This document shows positions 1-11,205 of a DNA stretch of 64,000 nucleotides, one piece after another (position 1 is the stretch's first letter; each line of letters starts with the position of its first letter). The notes under the pieces are model-generated. The model saw only the letters and a list, made by a program, of their open reading frames with translations, made no database searches and was not told the DNA's origin. This DNA comes from Monoplex corrugatus (taxonomy: Eukaryota > Mollusca > Gastropoda > Littorinimorpha > Ranellidae), in contig CM060307.1 in NCBI GenBank assembly GCA_030674185.1, positions 49,130,383 through 49,194,382 of the forward strand, read 5' to 3'. The translations under genes were made by a program, and so were the position numbers.

Positions 1-2735
1 ACGTGACACATTGCACAGACTACAAAACACTCACGTGACACATGTGTGACACAGACTACACAGAACACTCACATGACCCACATGTTGATCGACAGACTAC
101 ACAACACACTCACTCAGTGACACATGTGTGACACAGACTACACATACAACACTCACTGTGACACATATGACACGGACTACACAGAACACTCACCATGCCA
201 CATGTATGACACAGACTACATACAACACTCACCTGTGACACATGTGTGACACAGACTACACAGAACACTCACTGTGACACATTGACACGACTACACGACA
301 CTCACATGACATGTATGACACAATACACAACACTCACTGTGACACATGTGTGACACAGACTACACAGAACACTCCCGTGACACATGTTGACACAGACTAC
401 AACAACACTCACCATGACACATGTATGACACAGACTACACAAACACTCACGTGACACATGTGTGACACAGACTACTACAAACATCACTGTGACACATGTG
501 TGACACAGACTACATACAACACTCACTGTGACACATGTGTGACACAGACTACACAGAACACTCACCATGCCACATGTATGACACAGACTACATACAACAC
601 TCACCATGACACATGTGTGACACAGACTACATACAACACTCACCAGTGACACATGTATGACACAGACTACATACAACACTACCGTGACACATGTGTGACA
701 CAGACTACATACAACACTCACCGTGACACATGTGTGACACAGACTACATACAACACTCACATTCCGATGACATCCTAATGTTGACACGACTACAAAACAC
801 TCACCTGCACATGTTACACAGACTACATACAACACTCACCGTGACACATGTGTGACACAGACTACATACAACACTCACCGTGACACATGTGTGACACAGA
901 CTACATACAACACTCACCGTGACACATGTGTGACACAGACTACATACAACACTACCGTGACACATGTGTGACACAGACTACATACAACACTCACTGTGAC
1001 ACATGTGACACGGACTACATACAACACTCACCGTGCACATGTTACACAGACTATACAACATCACGACACATGACCAACTACACAACTACGTGACACATTT
1101 GACACAGACTACATACAACACTCACCGTGACACATGTGTGACACAGACTACATACAACACTCACCGTGACATGTGCACAGTACTACACAACTACATGTAC
1201 ATACACTACACCATGCACATGTATGACACAGACTACATACAACACTCACCGTGACACATGTGTGACACAGACTACATACAACACTCACCGTGAACACATG
1301 TTACGACTACACACACCAGGCACATGTGTACACAGACTACATAACATCACTGTGACACATGTGTGACACAGACTACAAAAACACTCACCGTGACACATGT
1401 GTGACACAGACTACATACAACACTCACGTGACACATGTGTGACACAGACTACAACAACACTCACCGTGACACATGTGTGACACAGACTACATACAACACA
1501 CTGACACATGTACAGACTACTACACACTCACGTGACACATGTTGACACAGACTACATACAAACACTCACCTGACACATGTGTGAACACACAACTACTACA
1601 TGTAACGACTCAACACTCACGTGACACATGTGTGACACAGACTACATACAACACTCACCGTGACACATGTGAAGACACAGATCTACATACAACACATCAC
1701 CGTGACACATGTGTGACACAGACTACATACAACACTCACCGTGACACATGTGTGACACAGACTACATACAACACTCACCGTGACACATGTGTGACACAGA
1801 CTACATACAACACTCACCGTGACACAGTGTGACACAGACTACAGAAAACACTCACGTGACACATGTGTGACACAGACTACATACAACACTCACCGTGACA
1901 CATGTGTGACACAATCACAGACATACACATTACAGACTACAAACTCACCGTGACACATGTGTGACACAGACTACATACAACACTCACCGTGACACATGGT
2001 GACACAGACTACATACAACACTCACCGTGACACATGTGTGACACAGACTACATACAACACTCACCGTGACACATGTGTGACACAGACTACATACAACATC
2101 ACTACCATGTGGAACAGACTACATACAACATCACCGTGACACATGTGTGACACAGACTACATACAAACACTCACCGTGACACATGTGTGACACAGACTAC
2201 ATACAACACTCACCGTGACACATGTGTTACACAGACTACATACAACACTCACCGTGACCACATGTGTGACACAGACTACATACAACACTCACCGTGACAC
2301 ATGTGTGACACAGACTACATACAACACTCACCGTGACACATGTGTGACACAGACTACATACAACACTCACCGTGACACATGTGTGACACAGACTACATAC
2401 AACACTCACCGTGACACATGTGTGACACAGACTACATACAACAATCACCGTGACACATGTGTTGCACAGACTACATACAACACTCACCGTGACACATGTG
2501 TGACACAGACTACATACAACACTCATCGTGACACATGTGTGACACAGACTACATACAACACTCACCGTGACACACACTACACACAACGTTCACCGTGACA
2601 CATGTGTTACACAGACTACATACAACACTCACCGTGACACATGTGTGACAAAGACTACATACAACACTCACCGTGACACATGTGTGACACAGACTACACA
2701 CAACACTCACCATGCTACATTTGTAACATAAACTC
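1..2735. repeat. 39-bp minisatellite array (about 70 units)
   Basis: Tandem units of 39 bp, best preserved at about 1930-2700; neighbouring copies of the CCGTGACAC start at 2292 and 2331. The unit contains the palindrome ACACATGTGT. Because 39 is a multiple of 3, both strands give 13-residue periodic reading frames that are not genes. Units before about 1900 have many 1-3 base losses and the last units near 2700-2760 decay. The array continues off the left edge of the window. Confidence 0.95.
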
Positions 2736-2883
2736 TAGAGAACGCTCGTCATGCCACATTGGTGATTAAGACTCCAGCGTTACAATTCATAGGAAGATTT
2801 CTGAAAAGAAATGCTCTGACAAAAATTCCTGACATCTCACAATGTGGAATATATGAGTCACAGAGAACATAAACGCACAATAT

Positions 2884-3240
2884 TCAGCAGGACATTGGAC
2901 TCCTGTGAATGCCCTCCATTTTCTCTAGCCTCATAAAACGTCTTGTAAAATTTCCTTGTCTTTTCCTAATCATATTCATTAATGTTCTTCTCGTGTCTGC
3001 CTCCTTCAAGGCTGTCTCGTTTGTTTTCTTTGCTGTCCATGGAACTCTCAACATTCTTCTTAGAAATCGCATTTCAGTTGCCTCGAATCTTGTTCTGATT
3101 TTGTGTGTTGACTGTCCATGCCTCACAACCATACAACCGATACTCTATGTAACACTCAAGAACTCTCCTCCTGATATTCATTGATAGGCATTCGTAAGAA
3201 GGCTTTTCGTCTTCTTGAATTCAGTATGAAATTGAAATCT
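2884..3240 (-). pseudogene. LINE reverse transcriptase C-terminal relic (family A)
   Basis: The minus strand encodes the region after the reverse transcriptase core of a non-LTR retrotransposon. It has the motif FLRRMLRVPWTAKKTNE followed by EADTRR and an RIRKRQ-like segment, typical of LINE C-termini. The piece from about 3130 to 3240 is in another frame, so at least one frameshift is present. The same family occurs at 44695-45300 (minus) and 63539-64000 (plus), the latter better preserved. No catalytic region is present, so this is a dead 3' fragment. Clade is not certain; RTE- or jockey-like is my guess. Confidence 0.75.
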
Positions 3241-3485
3241 ATGGCCTCTCAGTACAGGCGGATGGCAACAATTTTCAGTCTGTTAATAGAATCCTTGTAT
3301 GCCCTCGTTTTTTACCCCTACACACTATTTCCCCCATCTCATTTCTATATCTTTCGTGCCCCCCCCCCCCCCTACTTCGCTGTCACATATCTGTCGGTTC
3401 TGATCCACAGTCAAGTCTTGTCCAGTTTATTCACATTGGAGTTCTACATTAACTAAAAGTTTTTGTTTGTTTTCAAAGAAGTTTT

Positions 3486-3486
<1 letters not shown>
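3241..3486. other. no gene seen; short C-run
   Basis: Possibly more of the adjacent LINE relic, but no frame is convincing. A run of C lies at about 3360-3372. Confidence 0.5.
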
Positions 3487-3573
<87 letters not shown>

Positions 3574-3616
3574 CTATCTCTGTCTCTCTGTCTCTCTGTC
3601 TGTTTGTCTGCTCATC
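3487..3616. repeat. (TC)n with TATC and TCTG interruptions
   Basis: Pure TC dinucleotides to about 3555, then TATC and TCTG variants. Confidence 0.95.
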
Positions 3617-3639
3617 TCTCATTTTCTTTAAAAAGGCCA

Positions 3640-3880
3640 CGAAAAGTGTGTTTGTGTGTGTGTGTGTGTGTGTTGTACGTGTGTGTGTGTGTGAATGTGT
3701 ACATGTCTGTAATGCGTGTGTGTGTGTGTCTATGTATGTGTGCTTGTGTGTTTGTGTGTGTGTGTTTGTGGGTGTGTGTTTGTGTTTGTGTGCATTTGTG
3801 TTTGTGTGCATGCGTGCTTGTCAGTGTGTGTACGCTTGTGTGTGCGCTTGTACGTACGTACGTATGTATGTGTGTGTGTG
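3640..3880. repeat. (TG)n imperfect microsatellite
   Basis: TG dinucleotides with TGTA, TGCG and TTTG interruptions; ends in a CGTA-type stretch at about 3850-3866. Confidence 0.93.
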
Positions 3881-3884
3881 TGAG

Positions 3885-4316
3885 AAAAGATAGAGAGAGA
3901 GACAGAGAGAGAGAAAGAGAGAGTGAGAAAGAGTGAGAGAGAGAGGGAGAGAGAGAGACAGAGACAAAGACAGAGAACAGACAGAGACAGAGAGAGACAG
4001 AGACAGACAAAGACAGAGAACAGACAGAGACAGAGAACAGACAGAGAGACAGAGATAGACAAAGACAGAGAACAGACAGAGACAGAGAGAGACAGAGAGA
4101 GACAGAGAGACAGACAGAAACAGACAGAGACAGAGAGAGACAGAGAGACAGAGAGAGACAGAGACAGAGAACAGACAGAGACAGAGAGAGACAGATAGAC
4201 AGAGATAGACAAAGACAGAGAACAGACAGAGACAGAGAGAGACAGAGACAGACAAAGACAGAGAACAGAGACAGAGAGAGACAGAGAGAGACAGAGAGAC
4301 AGAGAGACAGAGAGCA
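3885..4316. repeat. (GA)n / (GACAGA)n tract
   Basis: Purine-rich tract of GAGA and GACAGA, with longer internal repeats such as GACAAAGACAGAGAACAGACAG. Open on both strands only because stops are lacking. Confidence 0.94.
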
Positions 4317-4489
4317 GTGGGGGATGTAAGGCTTAGAGCGCTATCTCCGTTGCTAAGCTGCCATCAGAATTTGACAAGTGGACTGGCTCAAAGACCAGTG
4401 TGGCACTCTGGCATTGCATCTGCAACTGACAGCTTGATACGCCTCGACCTCGGTCTCTGAACCTTTAATTCTTTAATTTTACTCCCGCA

Positions 4490-4665
4490 CCCCACCCACC
4501 AACTGCAAAAAAAATTAACCCTTTGACTTCCTCACCCTATCCACCAACTGCAAAAAAATTAACCATTTAACTCCTGCACCCTATCCACCAACTGCAAAAA
4601 CGTAACCCTTTGACTCCCTCACCCTATCATCCAACTGCAAAAACTTAACCCTTTGACTCACTATA
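4490..4665. repeat. four tandem units of about 44 bp
   Basis: AACTGCAAAA recurs at 4501, 4546, 4590 and 4633. The unit TAACCCTTTGACTCCCTCAC recurs inverted in the arms of the adjacent fold-back element, so the two are related. Confidence 0.85.
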
Positions 4666-4677
4666 CTAGCTTCCTTG

Positions 4678-5197
4678 AGGAAGCTGGTGAACAGGGTGAG
4701 GGAATAAAAGGGTTATGTTTCTGCTTTGCTAGCATGGTTGACAATACAGGATGCTGGTGGACAGTGTGCGGGAGTCAAAGGGTTAGCAATTCAAATAAAA
4801 AAAAATCTTCTATTTCATTCTGAATGTTGTTTTCACTGGTGATGTACATGTACGATCGTTCGGTTCAGCATGCTGTACCCTTTATGATATTTCACTGTAT
4901 AGTTTTGATATACTTTCTCGTCCCAACACGCACAATACTTTCACAACTGTATTTCATATATGGAATGCATAATATTTCCCGTACGTGTACGTGTGTGTAT
5001 GCATGTGCGCGTGAATGCTGTATGCATGTTTGTACGTAAATAATCCAAACAGTCTTGAACTTGTCATAAATAATTTTCGAGTATCTGTTAAACCTGTGAC
5101 TCTCACACCTTGGCCACTAGCATCCTGCATTGACAACCATGCTAGCAAAGCAAAAACCTAACCCTTTGACCCCCTCACCCTATCCATCAGCTTCCTG
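4678..5197. mobile_element. fold-back (MITE-like) element with ~85-bp inverted arms
   Basis: The arm at about 4678-4760 is the imperfect reverse complement of 5113-5197. Shared core: TGCTTTGCTAGCATGGTTGA on the left, its complement near 5140-5155 on the right. The ~350-bp interior has no coding evidence; small ORFs there look like chance. A non-autonomous DNA transposon is the simplest reading. I could not define a target-site duplication. Confidence 0.7.
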
Positions 5198-5289
5198 CTG
5201 GTCACAACAACCCAACACCAAGATAATACAACACTTAGCTGCCATCCGACCGCCGACACCATTTATCGCTCCATCCCATCCTTACATGC

Positions 5290-6720
5290 CCATCCTCCCC
5301 CCTCTTATAAAACAACGACAACATCAACAACAACAACATCGACATCGACAACAAAATCACCACCACCTCCACGACAACAACAATAAAATCACCACTTCCT
5401 TCTCAAGAATAACAATAATAAAATTACCACCATTGTACAATACCAGCAGCAATAACAACAACAAAATCATCACCATCTCTACGACAACAACGACAATAAA
5501 ATCACCACCACCAACACAGCAGCAAAAACAAAGTTACCACCACTACACAACAACAAAAACAATAAAATCACCACAACCTTCACAACAACAACAACAATAA
5601 CAAAATTACCACCGCCTACAATAGCAGCAACATCAGCAACAAAATGACCACCATCTCCACGACACCTGCAATAAAATCATCAGTTCCTCTACAACAATAA
5701 TAACAACAATAAAATCAGCACAACCTTCTCAACGACAACAACAAAATTACCACCACCCCACAAACAACAACAAGGAATTTACCACCACCTCCACAACACA
5801 CAGAAACAACAATAACAAAAATTACCACCACCTCCACAACAACAAAATCACGACCACCCCCATAACAACAACAACAAAATTATCACCACTCCACAACACC
5901 ACCACACCACCACCAACAACAACAAGAAAATCACCCCCACAACAAGGATATCACCACCACCTCAACAACAACAACAAAATTTCCACCACCTCAACAACAA
6001 CGACAACAACGAAATTACCACCACCTCAACAACAACGACAACAACAAAATTACCACCACCTCCAAAACAACAACAACAACAATGAAATTACCAACACCTC
6101 CACAACATCAACAACAAAATCACCCCCACTCCCACGACAACAACAACAACAAAATTACCACCACCTACACGACAGCTGCAACAACAACAAAATGACCGCC
6201 ATATCTACGACGACAACAACAACAATAAAATCTCCACCTCCATCACCACCACAACAAAATTACCACCTCCTCTACGACAACAACAAAATCACCACCACCT
6301 ACACAACAGCAAAAACAACAACAAAATTACCATCACCTCCACAACAACAACAACAAAATTACTACCACCTAACAACAACAACAATAAAATCGCCACCACT
6401 TTCGCTTCGACGACAACAATAACGACAACAACAACACCAACAACAAAATCACACAACTTTCATACCGACAACAACAAAAAAACAACCACCTCCACAACAC
6501 CAACAGCAAAATTATAACCACCTGCACAACAACAACAAGTTTACCACCACCTTCACAACGACAACAACAACATTACCACCACCTACACAACAGCAACAAC
6601 AACAACAAAGTGACCGCCATCTCTGCGACAACAACATTAATGAAATAACCACTTCCTCCACAACAACAACACCAACAAGATCACATCACCTCCACGACAG
6701 CAGCAACAACAACAACAAGA
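5290..6720. repeat. long CAA/ACC-rich imperfect microsatellite
   Basis: About 1.4 kb of CAACAACAA runs separated by AAAATCACCACCACCT-type blocks. The top strand is A/C-rich and poor in G and T. Reading frames here give Gln/Asn/Thr/Pro runs and are not genes. Confidence 0.93.
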
Positions 6721-7465
6721 ACAACAATAAAATCACCATCACCTTAGCGACAACAATAAAATCACCACCACCTTAGCGACAACAACAACAATAAAATCAC
6801 CATCACCTTAGCGACAACAATAAAATCACCATCACCTTAGCGACAACAACAACAATAAAATCACCATCACCTTAGCGACAACAACAACAGCAACAACAAT
6901 AAAAATCACCATCACCTCCACGACAGCAACAACAACAACAACAATAAAATCACCATCACCTTAGCGACAACAATAAAATCACCATCACCTTAGCGACAAC
7001 AATAAAATCACCATCACCTTAGCGACAACAACAACAATAAAATCACCATCACCTTAGCGACAACAATAAAATCACCATCACCTTAGCGACAACAATAAAA
7101 TCACCATCACCCTAGCGACAACAATAAAATCACCATCACCTTAGCGACAACAATAAAATCACCATCACCTTAGCGACAACAACAACAATAAAATCACCAT
7201 CACCTTAGCGACAACAACAACAGCAACAACAATAAAAATCACCATCACCTCCACGACAGCAACAACAACAACAACAACAATAAAATCACCATCACCTTAG
7301 CGACAACAACAACAGCAACAACAATAAAAATCACCATCACCTCCACGACAGCAACAACAACAACAACAACAACAATAAAATCACCATCACCTTAGCGACA
7401 GCAACAACAAGAAGAAGAAAATCACCATCACCTTAGCGACAGCAACAACAAGAAGAAAATCACCA
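6721..7465. repeat. 29/35-bp tandem repeat within the CAA-rich tract
   Basis: Regular repeat of AATAAAATCACCATCACC followed by TTAGCGACAA. The two unit lengths (29 and 35 bp) differ by one CAACAA. A longer block with CTCCACGACAGC recurs about three times, suggesting higher-order duplication. Confidence 0.9.
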
Positions 7466-7624
7466 CCGCCTTCACAACGATAGCAATAACAGCACGGTCC
7501 CCACTGTTCTAGGCAGAACCTAGAGTTCGGGTGATGTCTTCAGATGGAAAGAGATTGAAGATGAGGATGCTACACATCATTCGCATACGTTTAAACAGTG
7601 CGGGAGAACAACGGGGTATTTTCT

Positions 7625-7800
7625 TGATTTTTTCCAGTTTTGTTTGACAGGGTCCGAACAGGTCATGCAACGCATGGACAGCCCCCTTTCGCTTGATGAA
7701 ATGGCTATTGAGTGGCATCGAGAGGTCGGGAGGTGATAGTCCGGAGAGTGGCGAGGCATTGGTGCTCTGGGTCCATCTGCACCCTCGTGGTGTTTTTGTT
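7625..7800 (+). repeat. dispersed repeat, copy 1 of 2
   Basis: About 160 bp clearly homologous to 10560-10735. Both contain GGTCATG/GAGTCATG, then GCATGGA, CTTGATGAAAT and GTCCGGAGAGTGG in the same order. Probably part of an unrecognised retroelement; neither strand shows an intact frame shared by both copies. Confidence 0.75.
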
Positions 7801-7874
7801 AACATGTGGGAGAGAGATTGATTTCATTTTTAGTTTTGCGAATATTTCAAAAAGAAATGCGTCACGAATTTATG

Positions 7875-8365
7875 TTCTGTCTCTCTGTCTTACTGTCTGT
7901 CTGTTTGTTTGTCTGTTTCTGTCTCTCTATATGTCTGTCTCTATCACTCTGTCTCACATCTTTCTCTCTCTCTCTCTCCTCTCTCCCTGTCTCCTCTCTC
8001 TCTCCTCTCTCTCTCTCCTCCCTCTCTCTTCTGTCTGTCTGCCTCTCCCTCTCTCTCTCCCTCTCTCTTTGTCTGTCAGTCTGTCTCTCCCCTTTGTCTT
8101 TTTCTCCCTTTCTCTCTCTCTCTCCCTCTGTTTCTCTCGCTCTCTGTGTCCATCTGTCTGTCTGTCTGTCTGTCTCTCCTCTCTCTCTGTCTCTCCCCCT
8201 CTGTCTGTCTCTGTCTATCTGTCTGTCTCTCTTCCTCTATCTCTGTGTCTCTCTCCTCTGTCTGTCGTCTGTCTCTCTCTCACCCCTCTCTCTCTCCTCT
8301 GTCTGTCTCTCTCTCTCACTCTCTCCCACTCCTTCTAGTCTCCTCTCTCTCTCTACTCTCATTAA
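7875..8365. repeat. (TC)n/(TCTG)n polypyrimidine tract
   Basis: Almost pure pyrimidine plus TG. Three overlapping Ser/Leu-rich frames are open only because TC and TG repeats lack stops. Confidence 0.95.
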
Positions 8366-8634
8366 ACACTCAAAACGTAGAGAGATGCTCGTGGCTCAAA
8401 CTTATTGACCGCAAAGAAGACTTAGGAAAAGGCCATAATCTAACATAATAGTATCATTAATATGTTGAAATGGCCTGTGTTACTTCAATGTTAAACCAGA
8501 CATGTTCATTTCCTGCAACACAACTGCTTCATTTCCGGTGTGTGTTTCAAACTTAGTATAGCGGTCACTGTCCTGATACATACAAGCCTGTGTATTCTAT
8601 TTTTTATTGTTATAACTTTAATCCCCTGTCCATT
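8366..8634. other. non-repetitive spacer, no gene seen
   Basis: About 270 bp of ordinary AT-rich sequence between two polypyrimidine tracts. No motif recognised. Confidence 0.6.
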
Positions 8635-9730
8635 CTCTCTCTGACTCTCTCTCTCTGTCTCTGTCTTCTCTCTCTCTCTCTCTTCTTTCTCTCTCTATCA
8701 TCTCTCTTTCTCTCTCAACCTCTCTCTCTCAGTCTCTCTTTCAATCTCTCTCTCTCTATTTCTGTCTCATTCTCTCTCCCTCTCTCTATCTCTATTTCTG
8801 TTCTCTCTCTTCTCTCATCTCCTCTCTCTCTCTCTCTCTATTTCTGCTCTCATTCTCATCTCTCTCCTCTCTCTCTCTATTTCTGTCTCATTCTCTCTCC
8901 CTCTCTCTCTCTCTATTTCTGTCTCATTCTCTCTCCCTCTCTCTCTCTCTATTTCTGTCTCATTCTCTCTCCCTCTCTCTCTCTTCTATTTCTGTCTCAT
9001 TCTCTCTCTCCTCTCTCTTCTCTCTCTCTATTTCTGCCTCATTCTCTCTCCCTCTCTCTCTCTCTATTTCTGTCTCATTCTCTCTCCCTCTCTCTCTCTC
9101 TATTTCTGCCTCATTCTCTCTCCCTCTCTCTCTCTCTATTTCTGCTCATTCTCTCTCCCTCTCTCTCTCTCTATTTCTGTCTCATTCTCTCTCCCCTCTC
9201 TCTCTCTATTTCTGTCTCATTCTCTCTCCCTCTCTCTCTCTCTATTTCTGTCTCATTCTCTCTCCCTCTCTCTCTCTCTATTTCTGTCCATTCTCTCTCC
9301 CCTCTCTCTCTCTATTTCTGTCTCATTCTCTCTCCCTCCTCTCTATTTCTGTCTCATTCTCTCTCCCTCTCTCTCTCTCTATTTCTGTCCTCATTCTCTC
9401 TCCCTCTCTCTCTCTCTATTTCTGTCTCATTCTCTCTCCCTCTCTCTCTATTTCTGTCTCATTCTCTCTCCCTCTCTCTCTCTCTATTTCTGTCTCATTC
9501 TCTCTCCCTCTCTCTCTCTCTATTTCTGTCTCATTCTCTCTCCCTCTTCTCTATTTCTGTCTCATTCTCTCTCCCTCTCTCTCTCTCTATTTCTGCCTCA
9601 TTCTCTCTCCACCTCTCTCTTTCTCTCTCAGTCTCTCTCCTCTCTTCTCTCTTTCATTCTCTCTCTCTTTCTATTCTGTCTCATTCTCTCTCACCTCTCT
9701 CTTCTCTCTTCCCCTTCTCTTTCTATCTCT
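8635..9730. repeat. 36-bp polypyrimidine minisatellite
   Basis: About 30 units containing TATTTCTGTCTCATTCTC and CTCTCCCTCTCTC blocks, typical length 36 bp with length variants. The repeat, a multiple of 3, opens a 597-residue Ser/Leu frame (8590-10383) that is not a gene. Confidence 0.93.
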
Positions 9731-10345
9731 GTCTCTTTGTCCTCTGCTCTTCTGTCTCTTCTGTCTTTCTCCTGTCTGTCTCTGTCTGTCTGTCTCTGTC
9801 TTCTGTCTCTGTCTGTCTGTCTCTGTCTGTCTGTCTCTGTCTGTCTGCCTGTCTCTGTCTGTCTGTCTGTTCTCTGTCTGTCTGTCTCTGTCTGTCTGTC
9901 TCTGCTCTGTCTCTGTCTCTCTGTCTCTGTCTTTCTGTCTCTGTCTGTCTGTCTCTGTCTGTCTGTCTCTGCCTCTGTCTTTCTGTCTCTGTCTTTCTGT
10001 CTGTCTGTCTCTGTCTGTCTGTCTCTGTCCTTCTGTCTCTGTCTTTCTGTCTCTGTCTGTCTGTCTCTGTCCTCTGTCTTTCTGTCTCTGTCTGTCTGTC
10101 TCTGTCTTTCTGTCTCTGTCTGTCTGTCTCTGTCCTCTGTCTTTCTTCTCTGTCTTTCTGTCTCTGTCTGTCTGTCTCTGTCCTCTGTCTTTCTGTCTCT
10201 GTCTGTCTGTCTCTGTCTTTCTGTCTGTCTGTCTCTGTCTGTCTGTCTCTGTCTTTCTGTCTCTGTCTTTCTGTCTCTGTCTTTCTGTCTCTGTCTGTCT
10301 GTCTCTGTCCTCTGTCTTTCTGTCTCTGTCTGTCTGTCTCTCCGT
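9731..10345. repeat. (TCTGTCTGTCTC)n tract
   Basis: Mixed TCTG/TCTC/TTTC units directly following the minisatellite. The minus strand gives an Asp/Arg/Gln/Thr-rich frame that is a shadow of the repeat. Confidence 0.95.
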
Positions 10346-10384
10346 TCAACCTGCCTCGATCTCTTCTGATTTCTGTTGTATAAA

Positions 10385-10495
10385 TGGAATTATTATTGTT
10401 ATTATCATTATTATTGTTATTATGATGATTATTATTATTATAGCTGCTACTGCTACTACTACTACTACTGCTACTACTACTATTACTGCTACCAC
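10385..10495. repeat. (ATT)n then (CTA)n microsatellite
   Basis: Triplet runs ATT/GTT at about 10387-10441 and CTA/CTG at 10445-10493. Confidence 0.9.
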
Positions 10496-10559
10496 TGGTT
10501 GGTGTGCGTTGTGTGGCTATGTCCCGGGATTTGTCACCTCCCCAGCTTGCCATTCAGTT

Positions 10560-10735
10560 TGTAAGCAAGGTCACTGATGACTGGGTCCAAGTGAGTCATG
10601 GAGCGCATGGATAGCTCCCGTGTGCTTGATGAAATAGCTGTCGAGTGGCGTTCGGGAGCTTGGGAAGTGATTGTCCGGAGAGTGGTGAGGCACTGGTGCT
10701 CTGGGTCCCGTCCGTACTCTCGTGGTGTTTCTTAT
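10560..10735 (+). repeat. dispersed repeat, copy 2 of 2
   Basis: Homologous to 7625-7800. In this copy one plus frame is open from 10598, but the first copy has a stop in the same frame, so I do not call a gene. Confidence 0.75.
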
Positions 10736-10739
10736 TGCG

Positions 10740-10841
10740 ATTACCATCATTATTACTACAATCATCATCGTCGTCATCGTCGTCATCATCATCATCATCA
10801 TCATCATCACATCATCATCATCATCGTTGTCGTCGTCGTCG

Positions 10842-10874
<33 letters not shown>

Positions 10875-10938
10875 CCACCACCACATCATCATCATCATCA
10901 TCGTCGTCGTCGTCGTCGTCGTCATCATCATCATCTGA
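10740..10938. repeat. (ATC/GTC)n triplet microsatellite
   Basis: About 200 bp of CAT and CGT triplets. His, Ser and Ile frames across it are artefacts. Confidence 0.95.
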
Positions 10939-11044
10939 TATCTCGAGTCCAATCCCAGCTTGCAGCATTAAAAAACTGGCCTATCATCCATCTTAATGTT
11001 CCCGTCCATCTGGTGGTGTCAGTTTAGTGTTTCATAGGTCTTTC

Positions 11045-11205
11045 GAAAACTATAATACAGCATATCACAAAACTAGGCAAATATTGTTCATAGTATTTTT
11101 TAGCTTTCACCAATGGTACATATAGGAAACTGTAATACATCATATCAAAAGATTAGGCCCGTATTGTTCATAGTATGTTTTTTTGCTTTCGCCAATGATA
11201 CATGT
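11045..11205 (+). repeat. two ~80-bp units that head the 1.17-kb repeat
   Basis: Two copies of a unit with ATACAGCATATCA, AAACTAGGC and GTATTGTTCATAGTA, spaced 80 bp. Further units lie at 12963-13140 and 14147-14326. The second unit here is cut by the L2 LINE. Confidence 0.8.

Noticed and set aside
2215..2598. 13-residue repeat protein (TQTTYNTHRDTCV type)
   Set aside because: 39-bp minisatellite; both strands open, no start context or conserved flank.
8590..10383. 597-codon Ser/Leu-rich frame
   Set aside because: Polypyrimidine minisatellite with a 36-bp unit.
9723..10553. 276-codon Asp/Arg/Gln/Thr frame on the minus strand
   Set aside because: Shadow of TCTG repeats.
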